Shown here in pieces: positions 1 to 4,509 of a stretch of 5,886 nucleotides of DNA (the first letter of the stretch is position 1; every line of letters begins with the position of its first letter). The stretch covers positions 1 to 5,886 of the forward strand of contig PWZK01000361.1 of assembly GCA_003567495.1 (NCBI GenBank), read 5' to 3'. The position numbers were made by a program, and so were the translations under genes. A model generated the notes under the pieces. The model did not search any database and was not told the DNA's origin. It saw only the letters and a list, made by a program, of their open reading frames with translations. The stretch comes from Candidatus Brocadiaceae bacterium. Its GTDB lineage: Bacteria > Planctomycetota > Brocadiia > SM23-32.

Positions 1-50
1 ACCTATATACTGGCATTAGAGAGCCTCTTGTGGCATCATAGGAAAACGAG

Positions 51-99
51 AAAGGAGTGGAATATGGCCTGGAAAAAGATTTTTTGGCTATTCATTTGA
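51..99 (+). other. RBS-led 11-codon mini reading frame
   Basis: A strong Shine-Dalgarno sequence (AAAGGAG, 51-57) lies six bases before an ATG at 64, which opens the frame MAWKKIFWLFI and stops at TGA (97-99). The peptide has the basic-then-hydrophobic look of the start of a membrane or signal segment. It could be a leader peptide or the remnant of a longer membrane-protein gene whose downstream part was lost at the G-rich tract that follows immediately. Nothing confirms that it is expressed. It could also be chance. Confidence 0.25.
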
Positions 100-100
100 C

Positions 101-118
101 GGGGGGGACGGGGGGGGG
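101..118. repeat. G-tract G7-AC-G9
   Basis: Seven G, then AC, then nine G. The ten-base string GGGGGGGACG (101-110) recurs exactly at 4583-4592, inside the nucleotidyltransferase gene. The tract could form a G-quadruplex on the + strand. It is also prone to slippage and to sequencing error. Confidence 0.5.
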
Positions 119-172
119 TAGATTTGATAGAATATATACTTGATTGAAAGGTCAAATTTTAGTATCTTAATA

Positions 173-215
173 TCAGTGGCCAACGCCTGCCTGCTGCAGG
201 CAGGTGGTTCACTGA
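173..215. repeat. Imperfect long hairpin, REP-like intergenic palindrome
   Basis: The core is a perfect 8-bp stem, CCTGCCTG (186-193) with CAGGCAGG (197-204), closed on a three-base loop. An outer stem TCAGTG (173-178) with CACTGA (210-215) encloses it, with partial pairing between. The string CACTGAATA occurs at 210-218 and again at 227-235. The design (GC-rich core, AT-rich shoulders, intergenic) resembles dispersed REP-type repeats. It sits 84 bp before the URO-D start and lacks a following T-run, so it is not a standard terminator of either strand. Confidence 0.5.
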
Positions 216-298
216 ATACTTACGATCACTGAATATATACAAATCTCCAATTTTCTCATGTCTTACGGTGTTAACATAGGATTTTATCTTTCAAGAAA

Positions 299-1375
299 AT
301 GTATAAGCCATTAAAAAAAGAAGATGTTGTCAGTGCGGTTGATGGAACATGGGTGATCAGGCCACCGGTTTACATGCATAAGTGGGCTGGAGAAGGCCTT
401 AACGATTATCATGGAGAAGACGCAGTTCGTGAAATCTTCAATCGTTATCCGGACGACATAGTCGAAGGAAACATCCGTCAGCCCGGTGGTCTGTCCGCCC
501 CAGAAGGGTTTTCTCCCGATTACTGCTGGGCATGGCCCGGGCATCCTCGCAGGGACGCCCGGGACAATGAAAAGCGCGGGAAGGACAGCGGATCGGTGGT
601 TCTGGAATCTTTTGACCACCTGGACGAATTCCTTGCAAACTTTCCTGAAGCAGATGATCCGGCAATATACGATGCTGTCAGGAAAGCAGCAGAGCGAGCC
701 GGGGGTCGTTACGTGGCGGCGAAAGCGTTCAATAATTTTTACGAAAGGCTATGGAGCCTGCGCGGCATGCAAAACCTTTTGATGGATTTCCACATCCATA
801 AAAAAGAACTGCACAGATTGTGTGACGCCCTTTTGGGAATCGTGCTGGAGTTTGTAAACGGTGCGGCAGACGCCGGAGCGGATGCTTTTGTTACCAGCAA
901 TGACCTCGGTCACCAGACGGGTCTTATGATGAGTCCCGCATCTTTCAGGGAATTTCTCAAACCCCTCCACGTTAAAGTGGCTGAGGCGTGTCATAGTCGC
1001 GGCATGCACTACTGGATGCATTCGTGTGGAAACCTGACCGATATACTTTCCGATCTGATAGAAGCCGGCGTTGACTGTCTTCACCCACTACAATACGGCG
1101 CAATGGATTGGCAAAGCACAGCCGCGATTATCCGCGGTAAAATGACTGCTTGGGCCGGTGTCGACGTGCAGCATATCCTTCAGGAAGAAACTCCAAAGGG
1201 AGTAAGAGTCCATGTCAGGGAGCTTATCGATACTTTCAACAGGCCTGGTGAAGGCGGATGTGTCGTGGCGGCGGGCAACGGAATCACAGGCTCCACCCCG
1301 CTCGAAAATATCGATGCGTTCCTTGATGAAACATTTTGTTACGGCCTGAAATGCAGTGCTGCAGAAGATGCTTGA
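299..1375 (+). CDS. Uroporphyrinogen decarboxylase (URO-D) family protein, MtaA-like rather than HemE
   Basis: This is a complete 358-residue cytoplasmic protein of the URO-D/cobamide-methyltransferase fold. Visible landmarks are the NDLGHQTGLMMSP segment (about 201-213), the HSCGN motif (241-245), of the type that binds zinc and thiol substrates in MtaA/CmuA-type methyltransferases, then AGVDCLHPLQ (256-265), AWAGVDVQ (284-291) and the C-terminal TPKGVRVHVRELIDTF block (298-313). The N-terminal arginine-rich active-site motif of true HemE is not seen, so heme synthesis is unlikely. A corrinoid-linked methyl transfer or a related decarboxylation on an unknown substrate is the better guess. 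The ATG at 299 gives a family-typical length, but the ribosome binding site is weak (TAGGA is too far, AAGAAA is adjacent). The gene precedes a sulfatase in the same direction, a pairing seen in PVC genomes. Family assignment is firm; the reaction is unknown. Confidence 0.85.
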   Translation: MYKPLKKEDVVSAVDGTWVIRPPVYMHKWAGEGLNDYHGEDAVREIFNRYPDDIVEGNIRQPGGLSAPEGFSPDYCWAWPGHPRRDARDNEKRGKDSGSVVLESFDHLDEFLANFPEADDPAIYDAVRKAAERAGGRYVAAKAFNNFYERLWSLRGMQNLLMDFHIHKKELHRLCDALLGIVLEFVNGAADAGADAFVTSNDLGHQTGLMMSPASFREFLKPLHVKVAEACHSRGMHYWMHSCGNLTDILSDLIEAGVDCLHPLQYGAMDWQSTAAIIRGKMTAWAGVDVQHILQEETPKGVRVHVRELIDTFNRPGEGGCVVAAGNGITGSTPLENIDAFLDETFCYGLKCSAAEDA

Positions 1376-1391
1376 GGAATGTTTCAGGCCG
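1342..1391. repeat. Inverted repeat spanning the URO-D stop codon
   Basis: CGGCCTGAAA (1342-1351) pairs perfectly with TTTCAGGCCG (1382-1391), a 10-bp stem around a 30-base loop that holds the stop codon. The loop carries a smaller hairpin, TGCAG/CTGCA (1352-1363). It could stabilise the 3' end of the mRNA. No T-run follows directly. Confidence 0.45.
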
Positions 1392-1440
1392 GCCGGGATT
1401 TGATAGGTAAGGTTGTTTTTTGATAGAATCAAAGCCCGGC
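1392..1440 (+). terminator. Stem-loop after the URO-D gene, possible terminator or processing site
   Basis: GCCGGGaTTTGAT (1392-1404) pairs with ATCAAAgCCCGGC (1428-1440), giving 12 of 13 base pairs with one A/G mismatch and a 23-base loop. It starts at the base after the previous inverted repeat and lies 17 bp after the URO-D stop. The loop has a T-run (about 1415-1421), but no T-run follows the stem, so classical intrinsic termination is doubtful. A short alternative hairpin, TTTGAT-AGA-ATCAAA (1419-1433), shares its right arm. Confidence 0.35.
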
Positions 1441-1478
1441 ACGCGCTGATTTGCGAGTAGCTAACAAAACGTTCGAAC

Positions 1479-1518
1479 GAACCGGCGCATAACATCCGCC
1501 GGCAAGCTCGCCGGGTTC
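1479..1518. repeat. Third intergenic stem-loop upstream of the sulfatase
   Basis: GAACCGGCG (1479-1487) pairs with CGCCGGGTTC (1509-1518), nine base pairs with one bulged G. An alternative stem uses CCGGCG (1482-1487) with CGCCGG (1497-1502). It lies between the URO-D and sulfatase genes, 42 bp before the sulfatase ATG, and could act on the leader of the sulfatase message or be part of a decayed recombination site. Confidence 0.4.
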
Positions 1519-1560
1519 TGCGGCCTGTTGCTCAACTCGACCTTTGGACAAGAGAGCCGG

Positions 1561-2277
1561 ATGAAAGCAAAACAACCAAACCTCATCTTTGCATTTTCAG
1601 ACCAGCAGTCTTTCGACATGCTGGGTTGCGCGGGAAATCCACAACTCAAAACACCAAACCTCGATGCGTTTGCCGAGCAAGGGGTGCGTTTCGAGCATGC
1701 TGTGGCAAACTGCCCGGTGTGTACGCCGTGTCGGTCTATGCTGCTTTCCGGTAGACATCCGCTGCACAACAACTGTTTTGAAAACGATCGCAGGTTGTTG
1801 ATCGGAATGCTCGACATGGCGCCAACGATGCTCGGCCTGATGGAGCTTGATATCCCGTCAAACTGGCAGGGACAGGATTTGTCATCGGCGATCCTCGGCA
1901 AGGATGACGACGCGGTTGGCAGCGTTCCCATCTTCAACTTCAAGCCATCATGGCGAGGCGTCTATACTCGCCGGTACACGTTCGCGCTGGAAAACATCGA
2001 GCGCACGCCGGACCTGCACACCCGGTTCGGTTCCGATTTGCCCGACCGGCGCAAATACACCCAGAACTTCAATGTCTTCTACGATCGAACCAACGATCCG
2101 TTGCAACTCAGCAATCTGATCAACTCAACTGAACACATCGACATGGCTTGGGAACTGACGCAACGGACACACGAATGGTGCAGAATATTCCGCGACCCTT
2201 TCCTGTCGTATAAGCATCTTACGGAGATAGTCGGTGAGCAAGACGAAAATCCCCCCATTGATAGAATTGGGATCTAA
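1561..2277 (+). CDS. Sulfatase with large in-frame internal deletion, probably inactive
   Basis: A 238-residue frame using ATG 1561, preceded by AGAGAG; a TTG at 1528 would add 11 residues but is not needed by the family. The N-terminus is a typical type I sulfatase: PNLIFAFSDQQ (6-16, metal-ligand D14), TPNLDAFAEQGVRFEHA (31-47) and CTPCRSMLLSGR (54-65), the C-x-P-x-R signature whose C54 would become formylglycine. At about residues 76-82 the protein jumps from FENDRRL straight into GMLDMAPTMLGLMELDIPSNWQGQDLS (82-108), which in relatives lies about 200 residues later. The central GKWH and DHG regions, with the remaining metal ligands and catalytic lysine, are missing. Relatives are roughly 440-500 residues. 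The C-terminal half (RGVYTRRYTFALE, LYD-like FYDRTNDPLQLSNL) is intact. A short direct repeat, GATCG (1786-1790 and 1800-1804), lies at the apparent junction. It is either a decaying gene or an assembly artefact. Family identification is firm; loss of activity is inferred. Confidence 0.8.
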   Translation: MKAKQPNLIFAFSDQQSFDMLGCAGNPQLKTPNLDAFAEQGVRFEHAVANCPVCTPCRSMLLSGRHPLHNNCFENDRRLLIGMLDMAPTMLGLMELDIPSNWQGQDLSSAILGKDDDAVGSVPIFNFKPSWRGVYTRRYTFALENIERTPDLHTRFGSDLPDRRKYTQNFNVFYDRTNDPLQLSNLINSTEHIDMAWELTQRTHEWCRIFRDPFLSYKHLTEIVGEQDENPPIDRIGI

Positions 2278-2370
2278 TCACGATATAGTATTGGGGGTTT
2301 TGGGTCAGACCGCGGCAAGCTATTGTTAATACTATAGATACGACGAAATAACGCCCTGTGCGAGGCTTAG

Positions 2371-2397
2371 AAGGGTGTTTCTAACCCTTAAAAGGGT
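2371..2397. repeat. AAGGGT / ACCCTT / AAGGGT alternating complementary segments
   Basis: AAGGGT (2371-2376) and AAGGGT (2392-2397) flank ACCCTT (2384-2389). The middle segment can pair with the left one (seven-base loop) or the right one (two-base loop), so two mutually exclusive hairpins are possible. The right copy overlaps the edge of the inverted-repeat element. Confidence 0.4.
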
Positions 2398-2660
2398 AAC
2401 CATTAAGCTTGGATTTGATCTATGTTTTTTTCAGGCGATAACTTCCGCTATATTGAGCACCCATTCCCCAACGGGGATGTTTAATTAAAGCCCAGGGTTG
2501 CGACGGCCGACGTTTGCCGGCGCTACCCTGGGAACCATTAAACCCCATCCCCACTTCTCTGAAAGAGATGTTTAACGTCACTCTTCGAGGAAAACAGCTT
2601 ACGCCCGACATTCTTATACCAGCGACCAGCTCTATACCATACAACAAGCTTAATGGTTAC
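2396..2660. mobile_element. 265-bp MITE-like element with perfect 16-bp terminal inverted repeats
   Basis: GTAACCATTAAGCTTG (2396-2411) is the exact reverse complement of CAAGCTTAATGGTTAC (2645-2660). Just outside, AAAA (2390-2393) mirrors TTTT (2663-2666) with two mismatched bases between, so the repeat may be longer. The interior encodes no transposase and is dominated by an 80-base hairpin near the centre (2473-2552). The terminal motif AACCATTAA recurs inside at 2533-2541. Size, lack of coding capacity and terminal repeats fit a miniature inverted-repeat element. No clear target-site duplication was found, so a structured RNA or a large palindromic spacer remains possible. Confidence 0.45.
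2473..2552. repeat. 80-base nested hairpin inside the element
   Basis: From outside in: GGGGATG (2473-2479) with CATCCCC (2546-2552), TTTAAT (2480-2485) with ATTAAA (2537-2542), CCCAGGGT (2491-2498) with ACCCTGGG (2525-2532), GCG (2500-2502) with CGC (2521-2523), and CGGC (2504-2507) with GCCG (2516-2519) around an eight-base loop. The arm GGGGATG can also pair upstream with CATtCCCC (2462-2469). A nine-base direct repeat, GATGTTTAA, occurs at 2476-2484 and 2567-2575. Confidence 0.55.
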
Positions 2661-2753
2661 TGTTTTCGGCATCAAATTCGCGTTGTAAGCCCATAAAATG
2701 GCACAAAAATAAGTATAAACTGCTCCTCTTTATGAATTTGCTCGGGAACGGCA

Positions 2754-2771
2754 CCTATTAAACCTATTAAA
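2754..2771. repeat. Tandem 9-bp duplication CCTATTAAA x2
   Basis: Two perfect head-to-tail copies (2754-2762 and 2763-2771) lie in AT-rich intergenic sequence. Two copies are too few to call iterons. A small slippage duplication is the simplest reading. Confidence 0.5.
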
Positions 2772-2924
2772 TTTTCTATCCCCGCTTGGCAATTTGGGAA
2801 AAACCGCCGTTTGCGGAGCTCAGGGACACACTGTAAAATTAGGGTCGCCCTGAAAACGCTATTTAACATACTAAACATTAATCCTTTATATTAACACCTG
2901 TCGTTGGTTTATGAAACATGCGGG

Positions 2925-3344
2925 TTAATGCACACTTGTGCCGGTCGTGCCCATGTTCAGCCGTCCGTATTTCACGCCCTTGAGGCTGATCAGGCGTTCG
3001 GCAAGTTCTCTGACATCTTTCCCCCCGCCTTTCAGAACGATAAGTTCGAGACAATTATAATGGTCTATGTGGACATGCAGGGTCGAAATGATTGCGGCGT
3101 AACTTGCGTGCTGCAGCTCGGTAAGACGCTGATGCACGCCCATCGTGTGGTGATCATAAACAATATAAACTACGCCGAAGACTTCTGTTTCCGGAGCTTC
3201 CCACTCCTGCCGGATTACCCTTTCCCTGAACAGATCCCTGATAGCCTCGGAACGGTTGGCATATCCCATTTTATCTATGAGCTTATCAAAACTCTCAAGA
3301 AGGCCTGCATCAACGGATACTCCGAATCTTACCAAATCTGACAT
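2925..3344 (-). CDS. nikR: Nickel-responsive transcriptional regulator NikR
   Basis: A complete 139-residue protein with the two NikR domains. The N-terminal ribbon-helix-helix DNA-binding domain (about 1-45) reads VRFGVSVDAGLLESFDKLI and NRSEAIRDLFRE. The C-terminal ACT-like nickel-binding tetramerisation domain (about 53-133) has LHVHIDH and CLELIVLKG. The four high-affinity nickel ligands of Escherichia coli NikR (H76, H87, H89, C95) match H79, H90, H92 and C98 in exact spacing, so nickel sensing should be intact. Nickel-bound NikR typically represses nickel uptake genes; no transporter, hydrogenase or urease gene lies in this window. The start is well supported: GGAGG (3354-3358, minus strand) sits nine bases before the ATG, downstream of a near-consensus promoter. 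It is divergent from the acyltransferase at 3506. Confidence 0.95.
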   Translation of the reverse strand: MSDLVRFGVSVDAGLLESFDKLIDKMGYANRSEAIRDLFRERVIRQEWEAPETEVFGVVYIVYDHHTMGVHQRLTELQHASYAAIISTLHVHIDHYNCLELIVLKGGGKDVRELAERLISLKGVKYGRLNMGTTGTSVH

Positions 3345-3353
3345 GCTGAGAAA

Positions 3354-3358
3354 CCTCC
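3354..3358 (-). promoter_or_regulatory. nikR ribosome binding site
   Basis: GGAGG on the minus strand, nine bases before the ATG at 3344. It is the clearest Shine-Dalgarno sequence of the larger genes in the window and fixes the nikR start. Confidence 0.8.
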
Positions 3359-3371
3359 GGGCGGTAGTTTG

Positions 3372-3384
3372 ATGTTAAGAACAT
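3372..3384. promoter_or_regulatory. Small palindrome in the nikR leader
   Basis: ATGTT-AAG-AACAT, five-base arms, lies between the nikR -10 box and its ribosome binding site. It is a possible operator half or chance. It does not match the E. coli NikR consensus (GTATGA-N16-TCATAC). Confidence 0.25.
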
Positions 3385-3390
3385 ATTTAA

Positions 3391-3419
3391 ATTATACTCT
3401 TCCTGCACCAGCTGTTCAA
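3391..3419 (-). promoter_or_regulatory. Sigma70-type promoter of nikR
   Basis: On the minus strand, TTGAAC (3419-3414), a 17-base spacer and a perfect TATAAT (3396-3391). Transcription would start near 3384, about 40 bases upstream of the nikR ATG. Spacing and both boxes are close to consensus. Confidence 0.75.
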
Positions 3420-3436
3420 ATAATGTCATTTTGAAC
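3414..3436. promoter_or_regulatory. Perfect palindrome over the nikR -35 box, candidate operator
   Basis: GTTCAAA (3414-3420) and TTTGAAC (3430-3436), seven-base arms with a nine-base centre. The left arm contains the nikR -35 hexamer, so a protein bound here would block transcription. Autoregulation by NikR or control by another regulator is possible. The arms differ from known NikR operators. Confidence 0.4.
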
Positions 3437-3459
3437 ATGGTGAAGTTCCGGTGTGAAAT
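3431..3459 (+). promoter_or_regulatory. Candidate promoter for the envelope-lipid cluster
   Basis: TTGAAC (3431-3436, the right arm of the palindrome), 17 bases, then TGAAAT (3454-3459, four of six matches to TATAAT). It would give a leader of about 40 bases before the ATG at 3506. A competing candidate is TTGATG (3369-3374), 18 bases, TATACT (3393-3398), which overlaps the nikR -10 box. Neither is strong. Confidence 0.3.
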
Positions 3460-3505
3460 GAAATGAACCGAATTATCGGGGCCTGTTTATCCCGCCTGAC
3501 ATACT

Positions 3506-4444
3506 ATGGCAAAAAAGGTGAATAAAAACATAAACGCCGCACACTACGTTTCTTTTTACCTGGTAGTTGCCCTGCACAAGAGCATGGTTTCTATGTCGTG
3601 GCCGTGTGCCAGGCGCTTGGCGCTTTCGGCCGCCGACCTGGCCGCCGTGCTCGATCGCAGAAAGCGAAAAGCTATGATGGCAAGAAGGCTGTTGGAGGTT
3701 TTTCCCCATCTGGCCCCCCCCGATATCCGCAAGCTGGTGAGAGATGTGTATAGATCACTGTTTGAATCCATCGTTGACGCGCTGCATTTCCACGCGCGGC
3801 TGTCGGCCGGGGATGCCGGGGAACATATCAGACTGATAAATGAAAGCGGCAAGCCCCTGCCCGCCGTCGGGCAGGGCATTATATTCACTACCGGCCATTT
3901 CGGGTGGTGGGAAGTGAGCTGCATGGCCATGGCTGCGCTGGGCTATCGCGGCGTTGTCATAGCAAGAGAGATGAAAAACCCGCTTATCGAAGACTATATC
4001 TCAAAAATCAGGGAATCGCAAGGGGTAGAGCAGGCGCCCAAGAAAGGAGGTATTCGCCGCAGCCTGAGAGCGCTCAGGAACGGCAAATGCCCTGCGATGC
4101 TCATAGACCAGGATGCGCGGTATCACGGGATATTTGTGGATTTTCTGGGCAAGCCCGCCTCAACCTACCCGAGCCCTGCGCAGCTGTCGGTGGCTACGGG
4201 CACACCGGTGGCGTTTTTATATTGTTTGAGGGAAAACGACAGCGAGCGATTCAGGGTGATCATAAAAGACATAATCTACCCCAACCCGGAGACGGAACAG
4301 CAATCCGAAGTGCTTCGCATCACGCAGCGCCTGAGTGATGACCTGGCTGAGCTGGTCAGAGCCCACCCGCACCGCTGGCTGTGGCTGCACAGGCGATGGA
4401 AGACTTATCCGGGCAAGTACAAAGGGCACACAGGCGTTTATTGA
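3506..4444 (+). CDS. LpxL/HtrB-family lipid A-type acyltransferase
   Basis: A complete 312-residue member of the lysophospholipid/lipid A acyltransferase superfamily, acting at the inner face of the cytoplasmic membrane to transfer an acyl chain from acyl-ACP to a glycolipid. The catalytic H-x4-E motif is TGHFGWWE (129-136; H131, E136). It is followed by the PAMLIDQDARYHGIFVDFLG block (196-215; DQD at 201-203), the PASTYPSPAQLSVATGTPV region (218-235) and the C-terminal WLWLHRRWKT (291-300) typical of LpxL. Length is normal. The N-terminus has only a modestly hydrophobic segment (about 13-30). The ATG at 3506 has a poor ribosome binding site but gives the expected N-terminal helices (ARRLLEVFP, RDVYRSLFES). 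It heads a same-strand cluster with a nucleotidyltransferase and a second acyltransferase. Lauroyl or myristoyl specificity cannot be read from the sequence. Confidence 0.88.
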   Translation: MAKKVNKNINAAHYVSFYLVVALHKSMVSMSWPCARRLALSAADLAAVLDRRKRKAMMARRLLEVFPHLAPPDIRKLVRDVYRSLFESIVDALHFHARLSAGDAGEHIRLINESGKPLPAVGQGIIFTTGHFGWWEVSCMAMAALGYRGVVIAREMKNPLIEDYISKIRESQGVEQAPKKGGIRRSLRALRNGKCPAMLIDQDARYHGIFVDFLGKPASTYPSPAQLSVATGTPVAFLYCLRENDSERFRVIIKDIIYPNPETEQQSEVLRITQRLSDDLAELVRAHPHRWLWLHRRWKTYPGKYKGHTGVY

Positions 4445-4509
4445 TTAATAATATCAGTGAATATAACCGCGTTTTTGACCGCTTTACCCATACGCATATG
4501 GAATAAAAA

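Larger units (their letters stand above)
2278..2924. other. 647-bp gene-free interval with repeat structure
   Basis: No convincing protein gene is present on either strand. The left part holds alternating AAGGGT/ACCCTT segments (2371-2397), the middle the inverted-repeat-bounded element (2396-2660), and the right an AT-rich stretch with a tandem CCTATTAAA duplication (2754-2771) and a small hairpin, AGGG-TCG-CCCT (2841-2851). No terminator was recognised for the sulfatase (from the left) or for nikR (from the right). The sequence is consistent with accumulated intergenic repeats or insertion-element debris. Confidence 0.55.

Noticed and set aside
299..1375. HemE (true uroporphyrinogen decarboxylase of heme synthesis)
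   Set aside because: The conserved N-terminal arginine-rich motif of HemE is not present, and no heme genes are nearby; the HSCGN motif favours the methyltransferase-like branch.
2420..2696. Short frames of 60-75 codons on both strands within the inverted-repeat element
   Set aside because: They translate the arms of the large hairpin and have no start signals; they reflect repeat DNA, not protein genes.
2672..2878. A 68-codon minus-strand frame with AAAGGA just before its ATG
   Set aside because: The ribosome-binding-site spacing is only three bases, the peptide shows no domain, and the region has repeat-like DNA including the tandem CCTATTAAA. Not supported as a gene, though a small protein cannot be excluded.
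2904..3341. A 145-codon + strand open frame antisense to nikR
   Set aside because: The minus strand encodes a textbook NikR with all nickel ligands, a good promoter and a ribosome binding site; the + frame is its shadow with no recognisable domain.
4445..4509. Promoter or terminator between the first acyltransferase and the nucleotidyltransferase
   Set aside because: The 65-bp gap has only a weak GCG/CGC stem and no convincing -35/-10 pair; co-transcription is the simpler reading.
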